A stretch of DNA of 64,000 nt from Streptomyces celluloflavus (GCA_000720995.1 JOEL01000002.1:1-64000), one strand, 5' to 3'. Counted from the stretch's first letter, positions 1 through 10,600 are shown. Notes: generated by a model not told the origin, from the sequence alone. Translations and numbers: made by a program.

Positions 1-3000
1 ATGCGATGGCGGGTGCCCGTGTCGGATTTTGTGGCGCATTCGCGTCTGTGTGAGCCGTTGGCCGAGATGTTGCCGGTTCGTCTGGCGGGGATTCGGCCGG
101 GTAGGGGTGCGGTGCCGTTCTTCTCCACTGTGCGGGGCGATTGGCTGGACGGCAGTCTCCTCGACGGCGGGTACTGGTACGAGAACGTGCGCCGTACTGT
201 CCGCTTCGCTGACGCGGTGACTGCCCTTGCGGCGTCCGGTTACCGCAGCTTCGTCGAGGTCTCCGCACACCCAGTGCTGCTGACCGCCGTCGAGGAAGTC
301 CTCACCCCCCGCGCCGACCTGCCCGACCCGGTGCTTGTCGACACCCTGCGCCGGGAGGACGGCGGTGCGGCAAGGCTGCTCCGCTCCCTCGCCGAGGCAC
401 ACGTGCACGGCCTGCCCGTCGACTGGACGGCCGCACTGCCCGCCTCCCCGCCGGTCCGCGCCGCCGCCCGGCGCGTCGAACTCCCCACCTACGCCTTCCA
501 GCACCGCCGCTTCTGGCCGCGCCCCAACGGTGCGGGCAGCGCCGCGGGCGCCGCCGAACTCGGCCTGGACCCGCTCGGCCACCCGCTGCTCGGCGCCGCC
601 ACGGCGCCCGCCGACGGCGGTGCCCTGGTGCTCAGCGGCAGCCTCTCCACCCGTACCCACCCCTGGCTCACCGACCACACCGTGCACGGCAGCACCCTCC
701 TGCCCGGCGCCGCCTTCGCCGAGATGGCCTTCGCCGCCGCGGGGCGCGTGGGCAGCCCCCGGGTCGAGGACCTCATGCTGCTGGCCCCGCTGCCGCTGCC
801 CGCCGACGCCGGCCCGGTGCGCGTACAGGCCGTGATCGGCGCTCCCGGCGCCGACGGCAGTCGCGAACTCGGCCTCTACTCCAGGCCCGGTGACGCGGGC
901 GACGACCTGCCGTGGACGCGGAACGCCACCGGCCTGCTCGCCCCCACGGACCCGCACGGACCGCCACAGCCACTGCCCGACGCCGACTTCGCCACCTGGC
1001 CGCCGCCCGGCGCCGAGCCCGTCCCCGTCGCCCCGGAAGCCTTCTACCGCGCCACCGCCGAAGGCGGCTACCACCTCGGCCCGGTATTCGCGGGGCTGCG
1101 TGCCGTGTGGCGGCGCGGCGACGACGTGTTCGCCGAGGTGGCCCTGCCCGACGAGGCCGCTGACGCGGCCCCCGCCTTCGGCGTGCATCCCGCGCTGTTG
1201 GACGCCGCCCAGCAGGCCGGGGTGTTCGCCACCGGCGGCTGGGAATCCGGCGAGACCTGGCTCTCCTTCGGCTGGACCGGGCTTGCCCTGCACGCCGTCG
1301 GCGCCAAGGCGCTGCGGGTGCGGCTGCGGCAGAACGACAACGGTGCCGGTACCGGCGGGCTTCAGCTGACCGCCGCCGACCTCACAGGAGCGCCGGTCCT
1401 GGACATCGAAGCGATCGTGATGCGCCGCGCCGAAGCCGGTGACACCGCAACTGCTGCTGTGGGCCGGGCAGCTGATGCCCTGTTCGCCGTCGAATGGACC
1501 CCGGCCCGCGCCACCGGCCGCCCCGACCGGCTGACCTGGGCCGTCATAGGCACCGGCCCGACCGGCATCGCCGCGCGCGCCACCGCCTACGACACCCTGG
1601 ACACTCTCGCCGCCGCCGTGGCCGCGGGCGCTCCCGCCCCCGACCTGGTCCTTGCCGACGCGTCCGACGGTGCCGCCGCCGTGCTGCCGCTCCTTCAGGA
1701 CTGGCTGACCGCCGCCGACCTGGAGCCCGCCCGCCTCGTCCTCGTCACCCGCGGCGCCCTCGCCGCCGAACCCGGCGAAGACGTCACCGACCTCGCCGGC
1801 GCAGCTGTCTGGGGCCTGGTCCGTTCCGCGCAGTCGGAGAACCCGGACCGCTTCGTACTGGCCGACCTGCCGGCCGACGACACCGACGGCACCGACGACA
1901 CCGACGACGACGCCCTGTCCGCTCTCGCGGCGGCCCTCGCGGCCCCGGAGCCCGAGGCGGAGCTGGCGATACGTCACGGCGTCGCCCGCACCCGCCGCCT
2001 CGTCCGCCCCCGCCCCCTCACCGAACCGGAGCGCGCAGACACCGGCACCACCCCCGGCACCGTCCTCGTCACCGGCGGCACCGGCACCCTGGGCGCCGTC
2101 GTCGCCCGGCACCTCGCCACCACCGGCCGCGCCGCCTCCCTCCAGCTGACCAGCCGCTCAGGACCGTCCGCCACCGGTGTCCCGGCGCTCGCCGCAGACC
2201 TCGCCGCCCGCGGCACGGCCGTCCGCGTCACGAGCTGCGACGCCGCCGATCCCGCCCAACTCGCCGCCCTGCTGGAACGCGAGAGCGCCCTCACCGGCGT
2301 CGTGCACGCCGCGGGCGTACTCGACGACGGCGTGCTCGCCTCCCTCACCCCCGCCCGCATCGAGGGCGTGCTGCGCCCCAAGGCCGACGCCGCACGCCAC
2401 CTCGACCGGCTCACCCGCCACCGGGCACCCGCCCTCGACCTGTTCGTGCTGTTCTCGTCCGCGGCGGCCGTCCTCGGCGCACCCGGCCAGGGCAACTACG
2501 CCGCGGCGAACGCCGTCCTCGACGGCGTCGCGGCCGGCCGCCGTGCGGCCGGGCTGCCCGCCGTCTCCCTCAACTGGGGCCTGTGGGCCGAGGCCAGCGC
2601 CATGACGAAGGAGCTGACCGGCGCCGACCGCGCCCGCTTCGGGAGCACCGGCGTCGGCACGCTCGCCACCGCACAGGGCCTGGCCCTGCTCGACCTGGCA
2701 CTGCGCCGCGACGAGGCACAGCTCGTCCCGGTCCCGCTCGACCTCCCCACGCTGCGGGGCGCCGCCCGCGCCGGAATCAAACTCCCTGCCGTACTGCGCG
2801 CCCTGGCGCCCGCCGTACGTAAGGCACACGACGCCGCGTCGGCAGCCACCGCGAGTGGCGCCGCCGGGGCCGAACTGCGCGCCAGGCTCACCGCCGCGCC
2901 CTCGCCGGCCGAACGCGAGGCGATCCTCCTCGACACGGTCCGCGAACAGGCCGCGGCCGTCCTCGGCCACACCGACCGGGCCGCCGTCCTCACGGATGCC

Positions 3001-4125
3001 ACCTTCCTGGAACAGGGCCTGAACTCCCTGTCCGCCGTCGAGCTGCGCAACCGGATCGCCCAGGTCACCGGCCTTCGCCTGACCGGCCCGCTGGTCTTCG
3101 ACCACCCCACACCGACCGAGCTCGCCGCCCACCTGCGGGAGCGCTTCGAGACGGCGCCGGTGCGAGCGGACACGGCGGAGGGCCACGCGAGCCGCTTCGC
3201 CCTCCCCGCAGGCGCCCCCTCAGCTCCCCTCGACAGCACGGGTCTCGACCCCCTGGCCACCCTCTACCTCCGTGCGCAGGGTGAAGGCCGGGGTGCCGAC
3301 GCCATGCACCTGATCACCGGCCTCGCCGCCTTCCGGCCCACTTTCACCGCACCCACCGACCTGGAGCGCATCCCGCCGCTGACCACCCTCACCCGCCGCC
3401 CCGACGGCCCCGCCCGTCCCGTCCTCATCTGCCTGCCGTCCTTCGGCGCCACCGCCGACGCCCAAGAGTTCGCGCGCCTCGCCCGCGGCTTCCGCGGCCA
3501 ACACCAGGTGCTCGCCGCCGCAGTCCCCGGCTTCGCCCCCGGCGAACCGCTGGCGGCGGACCCCGACGCGCTGCTCGACCTCTACGCCGCGACCGTCCTC
3601 GCCACCGCCGAAACAGCGGCGCCCGGCACACCGTTCGTGCTCGTCGGTTACTCCTCGGGCGGCCTGACCGCGCACGCACTCGCCGCCCGCCTGGCCGGCC
3701 GGGGCCGCGCACCGGCAGCCGTCGTGCTGCTCGACACGTTCATGCCGGAGACCGCGGGCGTCCCCGACGCCCTGCTGGCCGACCTGCCCACCGCCGTCCT
3801 CGCCAACAACCGGGGCAGCCGAGGCGCGGGTGGCGTCGGGGGCGACGACTGGCTGACCGCCCTCGCCCACTATTACGCCTTCGACTGGCGCGACCATCTC
3901 CCGCACGCCACCGACCTGCCCACCCTGCTCGTCCGCCCCGCCGACGGCCCCGAGGGCCCGAACCCGGCGGTCGATGCGCCATGGGGGCACTCGGACGACG
4001 TCACCCCGGTCACCGTGCCGGGCGACCACTTCTCCATGATCGGCGACCACGCCGAGGCCACCGCGCGGGCCGTCGAATCCTGGCTCGCCGCCCACCTCAA
4101 CAACCAGGACAGGAACGATGACTGA
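1..4125 (+). CDS. Type I polyketide synthase, C-terminal part (AT end-DH-KR-ACP-TE), truncated at window start
   Basis: The last extension module and chain-release end of a modular PKS; the gene continues upstream of base 1. Visible domains: the end of an acyltransferase (to about residue 120); a dehydratase (about 190-490) with HTVHGSTLLP (His226) and LLDAAQQ (Asp401), both catalytic residues kept; a ketoreductase (about 680-900) with TGGTGTLG and a B-type LDD motif (VLDDG); an ACP (Ser1009 in GLNSLSAVELRN, with Asn where Asp is usual); and a thioesterase with GYSSGG (Ser1218) and a late PGDHF histidine. The DH/KR set predicts an alkene at the last step before release. At the position of the AT specificity motif it reads FVAH (residues 10-13), neither YASH nor HAFH. 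The stop overlaps the next gene by 8 bp, so the genes are co-transcribed. The product is unknown; the thioesterase could cyclise or hydrolyse. Confidence 0.95.
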   Translation: MRWRVPVSDFVAHSRLCEPLAEMLPVRLAGIRPGRGAVPFFSTVRGDWLDGSLLDGGYWYENVRRTVRFADAVTALAASGYRSFVEVSAHPVLLTAVEEVLTPRADLPDPVLVDTLRREDGGAARLLRSLAEAHVHGLPVDWTAALPASPPVRAAARRVELPTYAFQHRRFWPRPNGAGSAAGAAELGLDPLGHPLLGAATAPADGGALVLSGSLSTRTHPWLTDHTVHGSTLLPGAAFAEMAFAAAGRVGSPRVEDLMLLAPLPLPADAGPVRVQAVIGAPGADGSRELGLYSRPGDAGDDLPWTRNATGLLAPTDPHGPPQPLPDADFATWPPPGAEPVPVAPEAFYRATAEGGYHLGPVFAGLRAVWRRGDDVFAEVALPDEAADAAPAFGVHPALLDAAQQAGVFATGGWESGETWLSFGWTGLALHAVGAKALRVRLRQNDNGAGTGGLQLTAADLTGAPVLDIEAIVMRRAEAGDTATAAVGRAADALFAVEWTPARATGRPDRLTWAVIGTGPTGIAARATAYDTLDTLAAAVAAGAPAPDLVLADASDGAAAVLPLLQDWLTAADLEPARLVLVTRGALAAEPGEDVTDLAGAAVWGLVRSAQSENPDRFVLADLPADDTDGTDDTDDDALSALAAALAAPEPEAELAIRHGVARTRRLVRPRPLTEPERADTGTTPGTVLVTGGTGTLGAVVARHLATTGRAASLQLTSRSGPSATGVPALAADLAARGTAVRVTSCDAADPAQLAALLERESALTGVVHAAGVLDDGVLASLTPARIEGVLRPKADAARHLDRLTRHRAPALDLFVLFSSAAAVLGAPGQGNYAAANAVLDGVAAGRRAAGLPAVSLNWGLWAEASAMTKELTGADRARFGSTGVGTLATAQGLALLDLALRRDEAQLVPVPLDLPTLRGAARAGIKLPAVLRALAPAVRKAHDAASAATASGAAGAELRARLTAAPSPAEREAILLDTVREQAAAVLGHTDRAAVLTDATFLEQGLNSLSAVELRNRIAQVTGLRLTGPLVFDHPTPTELAAHLRERFETAPVRADTAEGHASRFALPAGAPSAPLDSTGLDPLATLYLRAQGEGRGADAMHLITGLAAFRPTFTAPTDLERIPPLTTLTRRPDGPARPVLICLPSFGATADAQEFARLARGFRGQHQVLAAAVPGFAPGEPLAADPDALLDLYAATVLATAETAAPGTPFVLVGYSSGGLTAHALAARLAGRGRAPAAVVLLDTFMPETAGVPDALLADLPTAVLANNRGSRGAGGVGGDDWLTALAHYYAFDWRDHLPHATDLPTLLVRPADGPEGPNPAVDAPWGHSDDVTPVTVPGDHFSMIGDHAEATARAVESWLAAHLNNQDRNDD

Positions 4126-4987
4126 CCCCAAGGAGCACCGGTCCGCGCAGCGGCACCGCCTCGCCCTCGTCGGCGCCGGAGTGATGGGCACCAACATCTC
4201 CGCCCTCGCTCTGGGCCATGGCCTGGACGTCACCCTCGTCGACGTCGACGACGCGATCCTGGCCGCCGCCCGCACCACCATCCGGCAGAAGCTCAAGCAC
4301 GCCCAGCTGATGGGCGTGCTCCCGGCCGACCGCCCCCGCGGCACCCTGCGCACCACCACCTCCCTCGCCGACACCGCCGACGCCACCACGGTCATCGAGG
4401 CCGTCGTCGAGGTCGCCGAGACCAAGCGCAAGGTGCTGACCGAGGTCTCCGGCCTTGTCGCCCCCGGCACCCTGCTGATCTCCAACACCTCCTGCATACC
4501 GGTGGACGAGATGGCGGGCTGGGTCGTCCGCGGCGACGAGCTGGTCGGCGTGCACTTCATGAACCCCTCGTACCTCATCGAGATGGTCGAGGTGATCCGC
4601 GGCACCGCCACGAGCGAGGCCACGATGGACAAGGTCACAGCCGTCCTGACCGCGCTCGGCCGCAAGTTCCTGGTGATCAACGACGCGCCCGGCTTCGTCA
4701 TCAACCGGCTGCTGCACCCGCTGATCAACCGCGCCGCGATGCTCGTGCAGGAGGGCGTCGCATCGGCCGAAACCGTCGACGGCCTGCTCGAAGGCTGCCT
4801 CGGCCACTCCACGGGGCCGCTGCGCACCGCCGACCTGATCGGCATCGACAACCTGGTCGACTCGTTGCGCGTACTGCACGAACGCACCGGCGACCCCGAG
4901 TGCGACCCCTGCGACCTGATGCTGCAAAAGGTCCGTGACGGCCACCACGGCCGCAAGACGGGCCACGGCTTCTACGACTACCGCTGA
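4118..4987 (+). CDS. 3-hydroxyacyl-CoA dehydrogenase family protein of hydroxy/methoxymalonyl-ACP synthesis (FkbK/Asm13-like)
   Basis: A 289-residue NAD-dependent dehydrogenase. The N-terminal Rossmann motif is LVGAGVMGTNIS, and the later SNTSCIPVDEM and GVHFMNP segments are typical of the 3-hydroxybutyryl-CoA dehydrogenase family. In the FK520, ansamitocin and geldanamycin pathways this homologue oxidises the hydroxyl of glyceryl-ACP. The order here (dehydrogenase, ACP, acyl-CoA dehydrogenase, FkbH) is that of asm13-asm16 as I recall it, which supports the role over a fatty-acid role. The ATG lies inside the end of the PKS gene, with AGGA a few bases upstream, so translation is probably coupled. 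A separate primary-metabolism-type paralogue lies at 17184-18041. Confidence 0.88.
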   Translation: MTDPKEHRSAQRHRLALVGAGVMGTNISALALGHGLDVTLVDVDDAILAAARTTIRQKLKHAQLMGVLPADRPRGTLRTTTSLADTADATTVIEAVVEVAETKRKVLTEVSGLVAPGTLLISNTSCIPVDEMAGWVVRGDELVGVHFMNPSYLIEMVEVIRGTATSEATMDKVTAVLTALGRKFLVINDAPGFVINRLLHPLINRAAMLVQEGVASAETVDGLLEGCLGHSTGPLRTADLIGIDNLVDSLRVLHERTGDPECDPCDLMLQKVRDGHHGRKTGHGFYDYR

Positions 4988-5028
4988 CCGGGCCTCGCCC
5001 GATCCCTCACGACACGAAAGAGCTCACC

Positions 5029-5322
5029 ATGACCACCATGAACCCCGGCATCGACGCCGCCGGCGTCGAGAAGCAGCTGATCGCCTTCCTCGCCGAGCGC
5101 ACCGGCGCCGAACCCGCCCCCGAGCAGGACCTGTTCGACGCGGGCCTGGTCTCCTCCATGTTTGCCATGCAGCTGGTGGTGCACCTGGAGGACGAGTACG
5201 ACATCGAGATCGTCGGCCCCGAACTGTCCATGGACAACTTCCGCAGCGTGCGCGCCATGTCCGCCCTGGTACTTCGCCTGCGCGACAGCGAGGGCGAGGG
5301 CGAGAGCGACAGAGAGATATGA
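5029..5322 (+). CDS. Discrete acyl carrier protein for glyceryl-derived extender unit (FkbJ/Asm14-like)
   Basis: A 97-residue free-standing acyl carrier protein. The phosphopantetheine site is the second Ser (about Ser43) of GLVSSMFAMQL; Ser instead of Asp before the attachment serine, with a following Met, is the pattern of the ACPs that carry glyceryl to methoxymalonyl intermediates. The acidic helix LEDEYDIEI follows. It would be loaded by the FkbH-like protein and then carry the intermediate through two oxidations to the PKS acyltransferase. It starts 41 bp after the dehydrogenase gene, with only a weak AAAGAG upstream, and its stop overlaps the next start (ATGA). Confidence 0.9.
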   Translation: MTTMNPGIDAAGVEKQLIAFLAERTGAEPAPEQDLFDAGLVSSMFAMQLVVHLEDEYDIEIVGPELSMDNFRSVRAMSALVLRLRDSEGEGESDREI

Positions 5323-6455
5323 GCAACCCCACCGCGATCGGCTCGACCGTGATCGACACCGCTGAGATCGACGCCCTCATCGGCGACGGGCCCGCCGCCT
5401 GGGACGCCGCGGGCCGTATCCCCGTCGAACTGCTGCGCAAGCTCGGCGCGAGCGGCGTGCTGTGCGCCGAGGTCCCGGCCCGCTTCGGCGGGCCGGGTGC
5501 CGACCCCCTCGCCAATGGCGCGCTCACCGCCCACGTCGGCGCCCTGTGCAGCTCGCTGCGGAGCATCATGACGGTGCAGGGCATCGCCGCCGCCGCGATC
5601 CGCCGCTTCGGCGACCGCGAACAGCGCCGCCGCCTCCTCGCCGATCTGACGAGCGGCCGCCTTGCCGCCGTCGCTTTCAGCGAACCCGGCGCCGGCTCCG
5701 ACCTCAGCGGCATGGCCACCCGTATCCGCCCGGTCGGCGACGGCAGCGGCGACGTCCTGGTCACCGGCGAGAAGATGTGGATCACGGGTGCGGCCTACGC
5801 CGACGTCATCCTGGTGCTCGGCCTGCACGGCGAGGGCCCCGACGGCGCCGCCGTAGTGGTCCCCACCGACGCCCCCGGTGTCACCGTCGAACCCGTCCCC
5901 AACCCGCTCGGCTGCCGCGCCGCCACGCACTGCCGGGTGCTGCTCGACGAGGTCAGGCTCCCCGCGGAGACCGTACTCGGCGGTGGCCGCCAGCCGCTCC
6001 CGCTGCTGTTCACCACCGCTCTCTCCTACGGCCGGATGTCGGTCGCCTGGGGCTGCGTCGGTATCCTGCGTGCCTGCCTTGCGGCCGCCACCGCGGATGC
6101 CCGCTCCCGTGAGCAGGGTGGCGTCCGCAGCGCCGACCACCAGCTGGTGGCCCGGCACATCGCCGAGCTCTACACCTCCGAGCGCATCGCCGCACAGGTC
6201 TGCCGCTATGCGAGTGAGCAGTGGCAGCGCGGCGCCACCGACATGGGCGTGGCCGCGGTCCTCGCCAAGCAGGTCGCCGCCACCCACGCGGCCCGCGGCG
6301 CCGCCGTCGCCGTCCAGGTCCTCGCCTCCCGCGGCTACACCGACGACCACGTGGTGGCCCGCGCCTACCGCGACGCCAAGGCCATGGAGCTGATCGAGGG
6401 CAGCACCGAGATCTCCCAGCTGATCCTTGCCCAGCACGCGCTCGACACGACCTGA
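5319..6455 (+). CDS. Acyl-CoA dehydrogenase family protein of extender-unit synthesis (FkbI/Asm15-like)
   Basis: A 378-residue FAD-dependent acyl-CoA dehydrogenase homologue, normal length for the family. Seen: FSEPGAGSDLSGM and GEKMWITGA, which form the flavin and substrate pocket, and the C-terminal IEGSTEISQLILAQHAL, a conserved acyl-CoA dehydrogenase ending. In the methoxymalonyl-ACP pathway this enzyme acts on the ACP-bound C3 unit in the oxidation towards 2-hydroxymalonyl-ACP. The chosen ATG overlaps the ACP stop (ATGA, 4 bp). Sequence further upstream in this frame is in the ACP gene region and does not look like this family. It belongs to the same operon as its neighbours. Confidence 0.9.
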   Translation: MSNPTAIGSTVIDTAEIDALIGDGPAAWDAAGRIPVELLRKLGASGVLCAEVPARFGGPGADPLANGALTAHVGALCSSLRSIMTVQGIAAAAIRRFGDREQRRRLLADLTSGRLAAVAFSEPGAGSDLSGMATRIRPVGDGSGDVLVTGEKMWITGAAYADVILVLGLHGEGPDGAAVVVPTDAPGVTVEPVPNPLGCRAATHCRVLLDEVRLPAETVLGGGRQPLPLLFTTALSYGRMSVAWGCVGILRACLAAATADARSREQGGVRSADHQLVARHIAELYTSERIAAQVCRYASEQWQRGATDMGVAAVLAKQVAATHAARGAAVAVQVLASRGYTDDHVVARAYRDAKAMELIEGSTEISQLILAQHALDTT

Positions 6456-6522
6456 CGCAGCGTCACGCAACCCCGCAGCATCACGCAGCACCACCACACT
6501 TGCCACCACGAAGGAGCCACCC

Positions 6523-7623
6523 GTGTCCGACGAGCCGACCCTCGTCAAGTGCCTGGTCTGGGACCTGGACAACACCTTGTGGCGGGGCACCCTCCTGGAG
6601 GACCCCGAGGTCGACCTGCCCGAGGAGATCCGCCGAACCATCGTCGAACTCGACGCCCGCGGCATCCTCCAGTCCGTGGCCAGCAAGAACGACCACGACC
6701 ACGCCTGGGAACGCCTGGAAGCCCTCGGCATCGCCGAGTATTTCGTGCTGCCGCAGATCGGCTGGCATGCCAAGTCCCAGTCCGTGAAGGAGATCGCCGG
6801 CCAGCTGAACTTCGCGATGAAGACGATCGCCTTCATCGACGACCAGCCCGCCGAGCGCGCCGAGGTCACCCACCACCACGGCGAGGTGCGCTGCTACGAC
6901 GCCGAGCAGGCCACCGCCCTGACCGGGCTGCCCGAGTTCAGCCCCGCCGCCGTCACCGTCGACGCCGCCCGCCGCCGCTCGATGTACCAGGCGGGCTTCC
7001 GCCGCACCGCCGAGCGTGAGTCCTTCTCCGGCCCGGACGAGGAGTTCCTGCGCTCCCTCGAACTGGTCATGGAGATCGCGCCGGCCGACGAGGAGAACCT
7101 CTCCCGTGTCGAGGAGCTCACCCTCCGTACCAGCCAGATGAATGCCACCGGCGTCCACTACTCCGACGCCGACCTGCGGGCCCTGCTCGCCGACCCGGAG
7201 CATGAGGTCCTTACCGTCACCCTCACCGACCGCTTCGGCCCGCACGGCGCCGTCGGCGTGCTGCTGCTCGGCTACCACGAGCAGTTCTGGCACCTGAAGC
7301 TGCTCGCCACCTCGTGCCGGGTGGTGTCCTTCGGCGCGGGCTCCGTGCTGCTCAACTGGCTGATCAGCGAGGCGGCGAGGGCAGGGGTCCACCTGGCCGC
7401 CGACTTCCGCCGCACCGACCGCAACCGGATGATGGACATCGCCTACCGCTTCGCGGGGTTCACCGACGACAGCTGCGACTGCCTCGCCACCCTCGACGAC
7501 GACAGCGCCGCCGACCGCGCGGGCATCGAGTTCCGCCACCTCGTCGCCGAGCCCCGCCCCGCGCCCACCACCATGCGCGTCGCCGCCACGGCCCTCACAC
7601 CGGCAAGAGGGGCGTCCGCATGA
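6523..7623 (+). CDS. FkbH-like HAD-superfamily glyceryl-ACP synthase
   Basis: A 366-residue FkbH family protein. The HAD motif WDLDNTLW (Asp14 and Asp16) is at the start and FIDDQPAERAEV follows near residue 110; the C-terminal half (from about 200) is the acyltransferase-like part of FkbH proteins. Characterised members dephosphorylate 1,3-bisphosphoglycerate and place D-glycerate on the discrete ACP, the first step to hydroxymalonyl- or methoxymalonyl-ACP. The GTG start is preceded by AAGGAG at 6511-6516; a longer in-frame reading back to 6427 would bypass this site and looks like spacer. The stop overlaps the next PKS gene (ATGA). The O-methyltransferase that usually follows is absent here. 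Confidence 0.92.
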   Translation: MSDEPTLVKCLVWDLDNTLWRGTLLEDPEVDLPEEIRRTIVELDARGILQSVASKNDHDHAWERLEALGIAEYFVLPQIGWHAKSQSVKEIAGQLNFAMKTIAFIDDQPAERAEVTHHHGEVRCYDAEQATALTGLPEFSPAAVTVDAARRRSMYQAGFRRTAERESFSGPDEEFLRSLELVMEIAPADEENLSRVEELTLRTSQMNATGVHYSDADLRALLADPEHEVLTVTLTDRFGPHGAVGVLLLGYHEQFWHLKLLATSCRVVSFGAGSVLLNWLISEAARAGVHLAADFRRTDRNRMMDIAYRFAGFTDDSCDCLATLDDDSAADRAGIEFRHLVAEPRPAPTTMRVAATALTPARGASA

Positions 7624-10600
7624 CCGAGCCCCTGGCCGTCGTCGGCATGGCCTGCCGCTACCCCGGCGGCATCGCATCGCCCGAGGACCTGTGGCAGGCC
7701 CTGACCGAGCGCCGCACCGTCGCGGGCCCCTTCCCCACCAACCGTGGCTGGGACCTCGACGCGCTGCGCAGCGGCGGCCGCTCCGCCGCCGACCGCGGCG
7801 GATTCCTGGACGACGCGGGCGGGTTCGACGCCGAGTTCTTCGGCCTCTCCCCGCGTGAGGCCGAGGCCATGGACCCGCAGCAGCGCCTCGCCCTCGAAAC
7901 CTCCTGGGAAGCCCTGGAACGCGCCGGGCTCGACCCGACCGCCCTCCACGGCTCCCGCACGGGCGTCTTCCTCGGCGCCGAGGCCCGGCCTTACGGTCCG
8001 CGCCTGCACCAGGCCGCCGCCGACCTCGCGGGGCCGCTGTTCACCGGCACCGCCCCGAGCATCATCAGCGGACGTGTCTCCTACGCGCTCGGCCTGCGCG
8101 GACCCGCCCTGACCGTGGACACCTCCGCGTCCAGCTCACTGGTGGCGCTGCACCTGGCGGTCGGTGCGCTGCGCCGCGGTGAGTGTGAACTCGCCCTTGC
8201 GGGCGGTGTGTCCGTGATGACCACGCCCTACTACTACGTGGCCTTCAGCGCGCTGCGCGGCCTTGCCCCGGACGGCCGCTGCAAACCGTTCTCGGCGGAC
8301 GCGGACGGCACCGCTTGGTCCGAAGGCGCCGGCATGCTGGTCGTCGAACGCCTGGAGCGGGCCCGCCGCCTCGGCCACCGGGTGCTCGCCGTGATCCGCG
8401 GCTCCGCCGTCAACTCCGACGGCGCGAGCCAGAGCCTCACCGCCCCCAACGGCGACGCCCAGCGCGACGTCATCCACGCGGCCCTCGCCGACGCGGCCCT
8501 GACGCCCGCCGACATCGACGCCGTCGAGGCACACGGCACGGGGACGCGCCTCGGCGACCGGGTCGAGGCGGGCGCCTTGCTGGCCGCCTACGGCGCGGAC
8601 CACACTGAGCAGCACCCGCTTCTGGTCGGCTCCGTGAAATCCAACCTCGGCCACACCCTGTCCGCTGCGGGCGCCGCGGGCGTCATCAAGACGATCCTCG
8701 CCTTCCGGCACGGCACCCTCCCCGAGTCCCTGCACATCACCGCCCCCACCCCCGCCGTCGACTGGTCGAGCGGTGCCGTCCGGCTCGTCACCGAGCCGAC
8801 CCCCTGGCCCGGGACCGCACACCCGCGGCGCGCGGGCGTCTCGGGCTTCGGCATCGGCGGCACCAACGCCCACCTCGTCCTTGAGGAGCCCCCCGCCGGA
8901 CCGGCCCTTGCCGATCCGGCTCCCGCCCCCGTGCCCACCGGCAGTGTGCTGCGCACCGACCGCGCCGCCACCCCCTGGCTCCTCTCCGCCCGTACCCCCG
9001 CGGCCCTGGCCGCCCAGGCCGACCGCCTGGCCCCACACCTCGACCTCCACCCGGACGTCCCGTACCAGGACGTCGCCCACTCCCTCGCCACCACCCGCGC
9101 CGCCCTCGAACACCGTGCGGTCCTGCTCGGCCCCGACCCGCGCACCGGCCTCGCGGCCCTTGCCGCCGGCCGCCCCGCCGCCGCCGTTCTCACCGGCGAG
9201 GTCCACCCCGAAGGTCCCGGAAAAACGGTGTTCGTCTTCCCGGGGCAGGGCTCGCAGTGGGTGGGTATGGGGCGTGAACTGGCAGAGTGCTCACCGGTGT
9301 TCGCCGCTCGCCTCGCGGAGTGCGCGGCTGCTCTCGCTCCGTACGTGGAGTGGGAGCTGGCCGACGCTCTGGCCGGCCGCCATGGCTTCGAGGCCGCCGA
9401 TGTGGTGCAGCCGGCGCTGTGGGCGGTGATGGTGTCCCTGGCCGCCGTGTGGCAGGCCGCCGGGGTCCGGCCCGATGCCGTGGTCGGGCACTCGCAGGGC
9501 GAGATTGCGGCGGCTGCCGTCGCCGGGATCCTCTCCCTCGACGATGCCGCCAAAGTCGTCGCGCTGCGCAGCAAGACGCTGACGGCCCTGGCGGGGCGCG
9601 GTGGCATGATGGCCGTCGAACAGGCCGCCACCACCGTGCGCGGGTGGATCGCGGCGTACGGCGACCGGCTGGCCATCGCCGCCGTCAATGGGCCGACCGC
9701 CACCGTGATTTCGGGCGAGACACAGGCGCTGCGTGCCCTCGCGGACGAGCACGCCGATACCCGTACCCGGACCCTCCCCGTCGACTACGCCTCGCACAGC
9801 GCCCACGTGGACGAGCTGCGCGAGGAGATCCTGACGGCGCTGGAGGGCATCGCCCCGTGCGAGACGTCGGTTCCGATGATCTCCGCCCTGACCGGCAAAG
9901 ACATCAACGGCCCCGAACTCGACGCCGCCTATTGGTATGCCGGCCTGCGCGAAACGGTGGAGTTCGACGGTGCCGTCCGCGCCCTGGCCGACACCGGCCA
10001 CGGCACCTTCGTCGAAATATCCCCGCACCCGGTCCTCACCACTGCCCTCGCCGCGAGGGCCCGGCTCGCGGTCGGCACCCTGCGCCGCGATGACGGCGGC
10101 CCCGACCGTCTCCTCGCCTCGCTCGCCGAGGCATACGTCCACGGCGCGCCTGTCGACTGGGCCACCGTCATCCCCGTCACCCGCACCGTCGACCTCCCCA
10201 CCTACGCCTTCCAGCGCACCCACTACTGGCTCCTCGACGACCACGCCGCCCCGGCCGTGCCCGCGGCCCCTCTTCCGGAACCCGCCCCTGCTGCCCCCGC
10301 CCGCGCCTTCGACCACCTCGGGCTCCTTGACCTCATCCGCTCCCACGCGGCCGCCGTCCTCGGCCACGCGGATGCCCGCACCGTGCATCCGACGCGCACC
10401 TTCAAGGCGCAGGGTTTCGACTCCGTGACCTCCGTCGAACTCCGTAACCGCCTCACCGCGGCCACCGGCCTCGACCTGCCCCCGACCCTCGTCTACGAGC
10501 ACCCGTCACCCACCGCCCTCGCCCACCACCTCCTGGACGAACTCCGCCCGGCTGACCCCTTGGTGGCGGCCCTCGACACCCTTGAACCGCTGCTCGCCGC

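Noticed and set aside
3220-4956. Long minus-strand reading antisense to the PKS end and the dehydrogenase gene
   Set aside because: It is antisense to two strongly recognised genes and has no domain; long antisense frames are normal in DNA of this GC content.
8121-8150. KSQ-type loading ketosynthase
   Set aside because: The residue at the Cys position is Ala (GCG codon 8127-8129), not Gln, so it is described as a Cys to Ala form.
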